From Candidatus Peregrinibacteria bacterium (GTDB lineage Bacteria > Patescibacteriota > Gracilibacteria > Peribacterales > Peribacteraceae): a stretch of DNA of 12,304 nt. The notes beneath the pieces were generated by a model. That model saw nothing but the letters and a program-made list of their open reading frames with translations. It had not been told where the DNA came from and did no database searches. This document shows, piece after piece, positions 1 through 6,800 of this stretch. Both the position numbers and the translations under genes were made by a program. The DNA is taken from positions 1 to 12,304 of the forward strand of contig DAOWDW010000085.1 in assembly GCA_030638845.1 (NCBI GenBank), read 5' to 3'. Every line of letters starts with the position of its first letter. Positions within the stretch are counted from its first letter, which is position 1.

Positions 1-1
1 A

Positions 2-334
2 AAGTATGTAGAAGAAGAAGCTAGGACAAAAAATTCTGAAGAGGTTGAACATTTTTTGAGGTTGGCTATCGCAGATTATTTGGAGCTTCCAGTTCATCTT
101 TTCGTTGACGAATTAAGACCTTTTGACGGGGATTATGAATTCAGAGATGACCGCGACAACTGGAAATGGATGGCCAGTTTTGTAAGAGATTTTAGTCTTC
201 CCGTTGACGTCACTCAGTACATGTCTCTTAGCATGTTAAACCGATCAGACGAAGAAGAAAATCTCGAAAACTTTTCGAAGTGCCTGGACGGTTTTCGTGA
301 CGAGCTTAAACTAAAAGCGGGGTCAGACTTCTAG
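2..334 (+). CDS. 3' end of an unrecognised protein gene (start off the left edge)
   Basis: The frame is open from base 2 to a TAG at 332-334, giving 110 visible residues with no start before the window edge. A TTG at 56 is in frame, but the codons before it are also open and protein-like, so the gene most likely begins upstream. The visible part is acidic and soluble, with no membrane segment. It starts with a charged stretch (EEEARTKNSEEVEHF), continues with a hydrophobic patch (LELPVHLFVDEL) and an aromatic, Asp-rich segment (RDDRDNWKWMASFVRDF), and ends in a charged helix. I recognise no family. It precedes the RelE-like ORF on the same strand after about 97 bp containing a palindrome, so it could be an antitoxin, but nothing in its sequence shows that. 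Confidence 0.6.
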   Translation, partial: KYVEEEARTKNSEEVEHFLRLAIADYLELPVHLFVDELRPFDGDYEFRDDRDNWKWMASFVRDFSLPVDVTQYMSLSMLNRSDEEENLENFSKCLDGFRDELKLKAGSDF

Positions 335-380
335 GTACTTGACAGACCGGTTGTAAACGTGCTGTAATAAAAGTATAGGG

Positions 381-402
381 AGTGGGGAAATGTTTCCCCA
401 CT
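381..402. repeat. Perfect 22-bp palindrome between the first two genes
   Basis: The arms AGTGGGGAAA (381-390) and TTTCCCCACT (393-402) are exact reverse complements separated by TG. In RNA this would fold as a GC-rich stem with a loop of about 6 nt. No T-run follows on either strand, so it is a poor intrinsic terminator. Its place 30 bp upstream of the RelE-like ORF would also suit a dimeric repressor site, as found in front of toxin-antitoxin operons. The structure is seen; the role is inferred. Confidence 0.6.
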
Positions 403-431
403 AGTCAAAATCTCCAACAGAGAGAAGAAAG

Positions 432-623
432 ATGAACGAAACCGAGCAAAGGGAAAAGAATTACAAAAAAGTTCCAAGTCTTCAGACTATTAAAGGGGTA
501 AAAAATACGTATAGAGTACGAATGGGCAATTATCGGATTATATTCAAAAAAAATCCATCTGCAGAAAAAATAGAAATTATTGGGATCCGAAGAAGAAACG
601 AATCTACATATAAAGATTTGTAA
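432..623 (+). CDS. Short RelE/ParE-type toxin fold, C-terminal part only
   Basis: The 63-aa product carries the second half of the RelE/ParE toxin fold: IKGVKNTYRVRMGNYRIIF (about residues 20-38) matches the family pattern of LKG..NLYRIRVGDYRIIY. GIRRRNESTYKDL at the end corresponds to the family's C-terminal strand with its basic residues and a Tyr, the position of catalytic residues in mRNA-cleaving RelE. Family members usually have 80-95 aa. The N-terminal helical hairpin of about 35 residues is missing, and residues 1-17 (charged) do not resemble it. A stop at 402-404 prevents an in-frame extension to a normal length, and I see no N-terminal half in other frames. A purine-rich GAGAG lies about 7 bases before the ATG. 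It may be a decayed toxin or a genuinely short variant. No antitoxin is recognisable beside it. Confidence 0.6.
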   Translation: MNETEQREKNYKKVPSLQTIKGVKNTYRVRMGNYRIIFKKNPSAEKIEIIGIRRRNESTYKDL

Positions 624-658
624 ACATTAACAATCTAATAATAGATTTACATTAGATA

Positions 659-730
659 GCTTACCTTGATTAAGTGGCTTACCTTGATTAAGTGGCTTAC
701 CTTAATGGAATGGCTTGCCATGAAGATTTG
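659..730. repeat. 18-bp tandem repeat, about four copies decaying rightward
   Basis: The unit GCTTACCTTGATTAAGTG occurs exactly at 659-676 and 677-694. A third copy (695-712) keeps GCTTACCTT and then diverges. A fourth (713-730) begins GCTTGCCATGAAG and is recognisable mainly by phase. The array lies in non-coding DNA between the RelE-like ORF and the tRNA gene. No function is evident. Confidence 0.8.
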
Positions 731-792
731 CAAAGCAAATTCGAATGACCCGAGGTCGAAAGCCAAGGACTATGAGTGAGGCGCAAAGCGCC
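726..792. repeat. Run of three small hairpins downstream of tRNA-Leu
   Basis: Three perfect short inverted repeats follow each other: ATTTG-CAAAG-CAAAT (726-740), GACC-CGA-GGTC (747-757) and GGCGC-AAA-GCGCC (780-792). On the minus strand they lie in the 3' trailer of the tRNA; the last starts 8 nt after the CCA. None is followed by a T-tract, so they are not classical terminators. They could be processing or stability structures, or parts of a dispersed intergenic element. Confidence 0.5.
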
Positions 793-800
793 GAATCGAA

Positions 801-888
801 TGGTGCCGGGGAGAGGACTCGAACCTCCACAGTACAGAGTACCACTGGCTCCTAAGGCCAGCGCGTCTACCAATTCCGCCACCCCGGC
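801..888 (-). tRNA. tRNA-Leu, anticodon UAG, CCA encoded
   Basis: The reverse complement folds as a class II tRNA of 88 nt including the 3' CCA. The acceptor stem GCCGGGG pairs with CCCCGGC, followed by discriminator A and a genomically encoded CCA (801-803). The D-arm contains GGTAGAC. The anticodon stem CTGGC/GCCAG closes the loop CTTAGGA, giving anticodon TAG, which reads CUN leucine codons. A long variable arm (TGGTACTCTGTACTG) is typical of Leu/Ser/Tyr tRNAs. The T-arm is GGAGG-TTCGAGT-CCTCT with one G-U pair. An apparent reading frame across this gene on the same strand is an artefact of the tRNA. Confidence 0.97.
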
Positions 889-936
889 TAATATTGAAAA
901 ATGATCAGAGAAATATATTTTAAGCGAGGTATTCAC

Positions 937-950
937 CCCGCTTTAGCGGG
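937..950. repeat. GC-rich hairpin upstream of tRNA-Leu
   Basis: The arms CCCGC (937-941) and GCGGG (946-950) flank a TTTA loop. It stands out as GC-rich in otherwise AT-rich intergenic DNA, about 50 bp upstream of the tRNA on the minus strand. No T-tract follows closely. Its style resembles the small hairpins on the other side of the tRNA. Confidence 0.5.
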
Positions 951-1043
951 ACCACCACCCCAACAACGCTAGCATCTTACCACTTTTATAGTATTTAACA
1001 GCGATTTTTTTATTAATTTTTAGCTACTAATCAATAAGAAAAG

Positions 1044-1068
1044 TATTATTCAATTCAATTGAATAATA
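1044..1068 (-). terminator. 25-bp AT-rich palindrome, possible second terminator
   Basis: The arms TATTATTCAATT (1044-1055) and AATTGAATAATA (1057-1068) are perfect complements around a single C. Read on the minus strand it lies about 100 bp past the stop of the 641-aa gene and is followed by CTTTTCTTATT. It would act as a backup behind the stronger hairpin at 1083-1113. A DNA-binding palindrome is the alternative. Confidence 0.4.
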
Positions 1069-1082
1069 TAATATTAAATTCA

Positions 1083-1113
1083 TAAAAATTTGTGTTACAT
1101 TGTAATACAAATT
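1083..1113 (-). terminator. Intrinsic terminator of the 1169-3441 operon
   Basis: On the minus strand the stem AATTTGTATTAC / GTAACACAAATT (12 bp with one G-U pair) closes a 3-nt loop (AAT) and runs directly into TTTTTATG. It begins 56 bp after the stop codon at 1169, in the right place and orientation to end the operon transcript. The stem is AT-rich but long. Confidence 0.6.
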
Positions 1114-1168
1114 ACAACTTTCCCTCTTATTTCCCCCAGCAAATTATTGTTGTTGTGAATTATTTTTA

Positions 1169-3094
1169 TCACTTTTTCTCTGCTTTCATTTCTTCCATTC
1201 TAACTTTAACTTTTTCAATCATACTTCTATCGACATAAATAACTTTCTCTTCTCCAAATAATTTTTTAAAATAAGCGTCTTCCTCTTGTTTATTGGATAT
1301 AACAATAGCAGGCAATAATTCATCTTTTCCTCTCCACCTAACTTCAAAGTCAAATTTACCTAATTTGCTTTGGTTTTCTAGGTTAAATTCATCTAAAAAT
1401 TCTTTTGTTATCTTATTTAATTTATTAATAAGGGCATTTTCCGAGAAGGAATCCATATCTTCTAAATATCCAATTGCATAAACATTTGTTTCATAGGTAT
1501 TTGCTAACTTCCCCCTATTATATATTATAGTATCAACTTTTTCTTCAATCCTTTCTATATTCTCTTCAAGAATGTAAATTTCATCTTGATTGTTATTATT
1601 ATTTTTTTCATATTCAAGCTGTTTTTTTGCAAAATTTAATTGTTTTTCTGCATCTCTCATATCAATTCCAGACTGCATTAATTTAATATTTACCTGTTCT
1701 TGTTCTGCATTTTTTTCTTGAAGTAATTCTGCTTTCTTTGCATCTACATCTTCAACATCTAAGTCTGCAAGTACCATATCTATTGACCTATGAGCAGAAT
1801 TCTTTATAAAATTCATATTATTTTCTTCTATTTGTTCTTCCTCAGATAATTTCGGGCTCCCATATCCACCTTCTTCAGAAGCTATATTTAAACTTTCCAA
1901 ATAATTTAAGGTGGCTTTCTCAAGTTTTTCCTGAGGAACATTTGGATTTGTTAATGCATCATTTAGCTCATTACTTTCTGCCTCGACTATCTCTGCCTTT
2001 TCTCTTTCCTTTCTTTCTCCTTCTCTTTTTTTATTTACTTGTCCGTCTACATCTTCAAGAAATTTAATCCCCATTTTACTTAAATCATCTGGCCAATTTT
2101 CCCTTATTCTTTTTTGGTCATGCCTAGAAAGAGTGGAAAGAATTTTAATTCTATCTGCTGAACTTTCTGCTGTAAAAAGTCCCATACAAGCTTCAAACCC
2201 TTTTGGACTTAAATGGCTTATAACATCTGCATTTTCGCTAAGCATATTTAACATCTTCTCTCTTTCTCCCTCTTCCATTCCATCAAGGGTTTTATACATT
2301 ATTTCCAATCTATCTTTTGGTATTTTTTTAATAGATTGTTCTATAATGTCATTTCTTTTCTTGGTTATTTTATTAAATCTCTCAGATTTTTTCTCTGGAT
2401 TTTTTGTTTTTATAGAAAAGATTTCAAAAAGTGTGCGTTGCATTTTTTCACTGTCTGAAAGTGTATCTAGTTTTTCTTGGCTTATACCATTTATTTTAAA
2501 AGCTTCCTTGGGCTTCTCGGTCATTAGCTCGGCTGCCTTAAACAGATCTGTACCTTCTCCTTCTACAGTAAGCCCCTTCTCCTCCACTGCTTGGTCTATT
2601 AAAGCAATTAGGGCATCGTTAAGGGGAACGTATTTCCCAGGCTTGATAATCGACGGAAGAACGGCATTACTCCTAATAGATTCCGAAGATATAATGTGGG
2701 GGGCATATTCTCCAAAATCAATAGACGATTTAATTCGAAAATCTCCCAGTACTTCCGACCCATACTGAAAAATCTTTTGGATAAGTGGATCTTGCCTCAT
2801 GCGCTCTCCATCTTTCTTAACTTTTTCTCTGCCTTCCTCATTAGTCGAAACTATCGGATAAGCCGATTCAATGCCAAACTTCATAGCTTCCCCTACAGCC
2901 GGAACACCTGTTGTATCAGCCTCTTCCTGACGCACACCTTCTTCTTGTCCAACAGTATCATCACTCAATTCTGGTGCAGGAAGAGGCACATCAGAAACAT
3001 CTTCAGCTCCGGAAGAAGGTACAGAAGGGACTTTTCCTAATTTATAAATAAGCCTTTTCTCTTTTATAAAATTCTGAAAATTAAAAGTATCCAT
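1169..3094 (-). CDS. Unrecognised 641-aa acidic, largely helical protein
   Basis: I do not recognise a family. The protein is soluble, very rich in Glu and Lys, and has no signal peptide or membrane segment. Residues 1-20 form a basic segment (MDTFNFQNFIKEKRLIYKLG), followed by a low-complexity Pro/Ser/Asp/Glu linker (22-65). Residues 66-345 look globular and helical, including LEIMYKTLDGMEEGEREKML. Residues 355-375 are a charged helix. Residues 450-525 are a probable coiled coil interrupted by an Asn run (498-502). The final 60 residues (FEVRWRGKDELLPAIVIS) look like a small alpha/beta domain. The gene follows the 113-aa gene with a 5-bp gap, so the two are probably co-transcribed. No Shine-Dalgarno sequence precedes the ATG. 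The layout suggests a scaffold or structural protein, but this is only a guess. Confidence 0.8.
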   Translation of the reverse strand: MDTFNFQNFIKEKRLIYKLGKVPSVPSSGAEDVSDVPLPAPELSDDTVGQEEGVRQEEADTTGVPAVGEAMKFGIESAYPIVSTNEEGREKVKKDGERMRQDPLIQKIFQYGSEVLGDFRIKSSIDFGEYAPHIISSESIRSNAVLPSIIKPGKYVPLNDALIALIDQAVEEKGLTVEGEGTDLFKAAELMTEKPKEAFKINGISQEKLDTLSDSEKMQRTLFEIFSIKTKNPEKKSERFNKITKKRNDIIEQSIKKIPKDRLEIMYKTLDGMEEGEREKMLNMLSENADVISHLSPKGFEACMGLFTAESSADRIKILSTLSRHDQKRIRENWPDDLSKMGIKFLEDVDGQVNKKREGERKEREKAEIVEAESNELNDALTNPNVPQEKLEKATLNYLESLNIASEEGGYGSPKLSEEEQIEENNMNFIKNSAHRSIDMVLADLDVEDVDAKKAELLQEKNAEQEQVNIKLMQSGIDMRDAEKQLNFAKKQLEYEKNNNNNQDEIYILEENIERIEEKVDTIIYNRGKLANTYETNVYAIGYLEDMDSFSENALINKLNKITKEFLDEFNLENQSKLGKFDFEVRWRGKDELLPAIVISNKQEEDAYFKKLFGEEKVIYVDRSMIEKVKVRMEEMKAEKK

Positions 3095-3099
3095 AGTAA

Positions 3100-3441
3100 T
3101 TAAGTGGAAGATTCGGAAAAACTAGATTCAATATTTTGGAGTATTACTTCGTCTTCTGTGTCCGACATTATTTCTGCTTTCTTACGCGCTTCTTCTCGCT
3201 TTTCTTTTACTGCAGTTTTAACTCTAGTTAACCACTGAACATACAGCTCGTCATATTTCGCAAATGCTACTTTGTAACGTTCCATTCTCTCTTTATGCTC
3301 CTCTTCTGTTTCTCCTGCATGTTGTTCCTTAATTTTTGAAAGATTGTCACTTAAAAGGTCTGGTTCTATATTTTTCATTATTCCATCGTAAATTTGTTTT
3401 CCGGTAGGAATGGTGCCAGAAGATTTTTGTGTTTGTGACAT
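3100..3441 (-). CDS. Unrecognised 113-aa protein with IPTGKQIYDxIM motif
   Basis: This is a small, charged, mostly helical protein of no named family. The order is IPTGKQIYDGIMKNIEPDLL (11-30), a segment with GETEEEHKERMERY (43-56), an amphipathic stretch (AFAKYDELYVQWLTRVKTAVKEKREEARKKAE), and an acidic Ser-rich tail. From memory, short hypothetical proteins with a 'PTG.EIYD..M..IEP.LL' start and a 'GET.EE...R..RY' middle are common in Candidate Phyla Radiation genomes, often with no assigned role. It is the first gene of a two-gene operon; its stop at 3100-3102 is 5 bp from the next ATG. A TATAAT box lies about 38 bp upstream of its start. No ribosome binding site is visible. Confidence 0.8.
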   Translation of the reverse strand: MSQTQKSSGTIPTGKQIYDGIMKNIEPDLLSDNLSKIKEQHAGETEEEHKERMERYKVAFAKYDELYVQWLTRVKTAVKEKREEARKKAEIMSDTEDEVILQNIESSFSESST

Positions 3442-3478
3442 AGATTTATGTATTTTTTTATTTAACTGTAATCAGATT

Positions 3479-3484
3479 ATTATA
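3479..3484 (-). promoter_or_regulatory. Putative -10 box (TATAAT) of the two-gene operon
   Basis: On the minus strand the sequence reads GGGTATAATAATC, an exact TATAAT 37 bases before the ATG at 3441. This implies a leader of roughly 30 nt. No good -35 box lies 16-18 bp upstream (best is about 3 of 6 matches). The inverted repeat at 3499-3523 covers that position. Confidence 0.45.
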
Positions 3485-3498
3485 CCCTAAAATTAGAT

Positions 3499-3523
3499 AA
3501 TAAGAAAGATACCCAGTCTTATT
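3499..3523. promoter_or_regulatory. Inverted repeat in the divergent promoter region
   Basis: AATAAGA (3499-3505) and TCTTATT (3517-3523) are perfect 7-bp arms 11 bp apart. The centre-to-centre spacing of 18 bp is compatible with a dimeric regulator. It sits where the -35 region of the minus-strand operon would be, and upstream of the plus-strand gene at 3556. Operator function is inferred from position only. Confidence 0.3.
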
Positions 3524-3555
3524 GCAATCGCATATAAACAGTAATACTCTTAATA

Positions 3556-3804
3556 GTGTCAATATTCCCCAAAATGACTATGACCAAACTAAGCGAAATT
3601 GAAGAATTAGAATGTTGTGAAAGAATTGATACTCCTTTAGAAATAACCATTGAAACACTGCCAGGAACAACAATTAATCCTATATTAAAGGAACTAAAAG
3701 ACCACCTGGCGGCAGCCCTCTTCCACTCGCCCCGTTGTACAGAACAAGGAGATATAATTGAAAATGGAAGTAATATAGTAAAAATTACGGTTGAAAGAAA
3801 ATAA
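3556..3804 (+). CDS. Small unrecognised protein, up to 82 aa
   Basis: The frame opens with GTG at 3556. ATG codons at 3574 and 3580 are alternative starts giving 76 or 74 aa, and one of these may be the true start since no Shine-Dalgarno sequence marks any of them. The protein has an acidic N-terminal segment with a Cys pair (EIEELECCERID), a strand-like ITIETLPGTTI, a helix (NPILKELKDHLAAALFH), a third Cys, and a final strand (NIVKITVERK). This order could be a small alpha/beta domain, but no family is recognised. It is divergent from the two-gene operon and convergent with mfd, alone on its strand here. A TATAAA at 3533-3538 could be its -10 box. Confidence 0.55.
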   Translation: MSIFPKMTMTKLSEIEELECCERIDTPLEITIETLPGTTINPILKELKDHLAAALFHSPRCTEQGDIIENGSNIVKITVERK

Positions 3805-3859
3805 TCTAAATCCGAAAAAATTATATAATGTTTTAAACTTCAATTCTTCACTTTGTTTA

Positions 3860-3878
3860 CCCTGAGTTTATCGAAGGG
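3860..3878. repeat. Dispersed CCCTGAG-CGAAGGG palindromic element
   Basis: CCCTGAGTTTATCGAAGGG closely matches the interspersed element usually written CCCTGAGCTTGTCGAAGGG, found in intergenic regions of many unrelated bacteria. The arms pair CCCT/AGGG, followed by a tandem G-A mismatch. It lies in the convergent gap between the 82-aa gene and mfd, and overlaps the last codons of mfd. Only one copy is in this window, so its repeat status rests on general knowledge of the motif. Confidence 0.6.
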
Positions 3879-6800
3879 CACTCTTCGCTTTTTTCTTCTT
3901 TTCTAGTGCCTTTATCTCCTCAGACAAACTCTTAAGCCACTGTACATCTGTCTTAGTCTTTCCTTTCGCAAGACTATTCTCATTTAATCGAATAGATGAT
4001 CCGCTAATTTTCCATTTAGGATTAACCTGAAGAATTTGCATAATCTCTTTTGCAGATACTGAGCTGTGAAGCTGAAGAATAACATCTCGTTCTCCCATAG
4101 CCCCATCCTCCATCTTAACCCTTATTACTCCACTTGCTCTACAGGCAAGCTTAAGACGAAGTATTGCAAATAAATTTTGTACTGGGCGTGGCGACTTCCC
4201 AAACTCTTCGAGAAGATCTTGTTCAAATTCTTTTAGAATTGATTCATTTTCACTTCCTGCAAGTTTTTGATATACAGAAATCTTTTCCTGCTCATTTGGA
4301 ATAAAATATGATGGTAGTAATGCTTCTATAGGAAGTTGAATTTCCACAGAAATATCTTCATGAGATACACCCCTGTCTCCAATTCGTAATTCATCCACAG
4401 CATTTTTGAGCATACGCAAATAATGACTTACTCCAACCGTATTCATGGTTCCAGATTGATGTGCTCCCAATATTTCTCCTGCTCCACGTATTTCTAAATC
4501 ACGCATAGCAACTTGAAACCCACTACCCAATTCACACGCCTCCACAATGGCACGCAAACGCTTCTTAGCATCGTCTTTTAGTTGACGGGTATGGTAGAGG
4601 AAATATGCATGTGCCTGAAGGCTACTACGCCCTACACGACCACGAAGTTGATAAAGTTGGGCAAGCCCAAACTTTTCTGCCTCATTAACTATTAAAGTAT
4701 TCGCCTTTGGTAAATCAATACCATTTTCAATAATAGTAGAACTAACAAGCACGTTATATTTACCGGATTTAAAATCTACTATTCGCTTTTCAAGATCGTC
4801 AGATTTCAACTGACCATGACCAACAATAATTTTTGCTTTTGGAATTAATTTTCTAAGCTTATCTGCAAAAGCATCTATAGTTTCTACTTTGTTATGAAGC
4901 ACAAACACTTGCCCATCTCTATTTAACTCATAAGTTATTGCCTGCACCGTAAGTGCATCTGAATACTTACGAACTTCTGTAATAATAGGAAGCCTACCTG
5001 GAGGAGGAGTGGTTATAGTAGTAATATCTCTTAGCTTATGAAGCCCAAGATTAAGCGTACGGGGGATAGGAGTTGCCGTAAGAGTCAATATATCAACCGA
5101 CGCTCTCATCTCTTTAAACTTCTCTTTTTGCTTTACTCCAAAACGCTGTTCTTCGTCTACAATTACAAGTCCTAAATTTAAAAATTCTACATCTTCCTGC
5201 ATTAGACGATGAGTTCCTATTACTATGTCTACGTCTCCCTTTCGAAGTTTTTGTAAGGTTTCTCTTTGCTGAGCAACAGACCTAAATCTACTTAACATAT
5301 CAATTTTTATTCCAAATCCCTCCATTCTTTCTTCAAAATTTCTAAGATGTTGATCTGCCAAAATTGTAATAGGTGCAACAACTGCAACCTGCTTACCATC
5401 TTGGACCGCTTTAAATGCTGCACGCATTGCAACCTCTGTTTTTCCAAAGCCTACATCTCCACAAATTAGACGATCCATAGGATGATCATCTTCCATATCT
5501 TTACGAATATCTTCTATCGCCTTTATTTGCCCTGGAGTTTCTTGGTACTTAAATTTCTCTGCAAACTTCCTTTCATTCTCTGCGTGGTCTTCGTATGCAT
5601 ACCCCTTCGCTTTTGCTCTAGCTGCATATAAATCCAATAGCTCTTTAGCAATTTTTTCTGTTTCTTTCTTCATTTTATCGGTTACCTTTTTCCATTCATT
5701 AGAACCAAGACGAGTAAGAGTAGGCTCCAACCCTTCTTCATATACAAACTTACTTAATTTATCTGCCTGATCTACTGGTACAAAAAGTTTATCATTTTCT
5801 GCATACGTTAAATCTAGGTATTCACGAAAAGTCCCATCTATTTCCTTTTGTGTCATCCCCTCAAAATGCCCAATACCATGCTCCATATGGACAACATAAT
5901 CCTTAGGAGTTAAAGAGGTTATAAAATCTAAGGCCAGTTTTTGTATACTCCTTTGTTTGCCTGCTTTCCGTAAAGAAAATATTTCCCTGTCTGTTAAAAG
6001 AGCTACCTTTAGGTCTGGATTCTGGAGAGAGTGCGGGAGTAAATCATCTCCATCTGCACCATAAAAATGTACTGCTCCATTTAAATGTTTGCGGTCTTCT
6101 GTAAAATTTATTCTCTCTTCTTTGCAAATACTTTTTAAGTCTTCAATTCTTTTACTAACTACAAAAATACTCCAACCTTGCTGAATTTTATCTTTAATAT
6201 CATTTAAAAAATCTACAAGTGTATAAAATTTCAAAACCGATAAATACCTTAAATGAACATGGTCTTCTTCTGATTGTGGAAAAGCTGTAAACCTAAGAAG
6301 GCTAGCACTAAACGGCGCTTCTAGGTCATCTTGATCATCATAAATTAGTAAAGTAGACTTAGGTAATTGATTTGTAAGAAGATCAGTTTTTTCATAAATA
6401 ACCGGAAATAGTTCTAGGTTTTCTCCTCTATCTTCTACCTTAGATAAATCCTTATTGTCTACAGAAAAAATCTTTTCAACTTTATCTTCATTAAAAGAAA
6501 CCCTAAATGGACAAGAAGACTGAACAGGAAAAACATCAAAAACATCCCCCTGCCTTCTGTATTCACCTGGATGAAGATAAATATCTTCTCCATGGGAATA
6601 TCCACATTCAATCATCCTTTCAACAAACTGTGTAAACTTAATATTTTTTCCTTTCGTTAATACTATTTTCTCTTCATTAAGAGATGAATACGAAGGAAAA
6701 CTTCGCTCCCAAATCTCTCTAGAAACAATAGAAACACGAGTATTGTCCCCCCGCATAAACAAAAGAAATTCTTGAAGCGCTTCTGAATCTATTTCACCTT

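Noticed and set aside
56-58. TTG as the start of the first gene
   Set aside because: The frame is open and protein-like to the window edge, with no ribosome binding site near the TTG, so the gene is more likely truncated by the window.
632-647. Hairpin AATCTA-ATAA-TAGATT after the RelE-like ORF as a terminator
   Set aside because: The 6-bp stem is mostly A-T and no T-tract follows; in DNA this AT-rich it could occur by chance.
659-730. CRISPR array
   Set aside because: The 18-bp units are directly adjacent with no spacers, and no cas genes are present.
697-936. A 79-aa minus-strand reading frame (GVAELVDALALGASGTLYCGGSSPLPG)
   Set aside because: It is the translation of tRNA-Leu and its flanks, a well-known false protein arising from tRNA genes.
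2133-3040. Long plus-strand frames (211 and 114 aa) opposite the 641-aa gene
   Set aside because: They are antisense to a gene with a coherent protein pattern and are rich in Ser, Phe, Ile and Leu, as expected for the complement of Glu/Lys-rich coding DNA.
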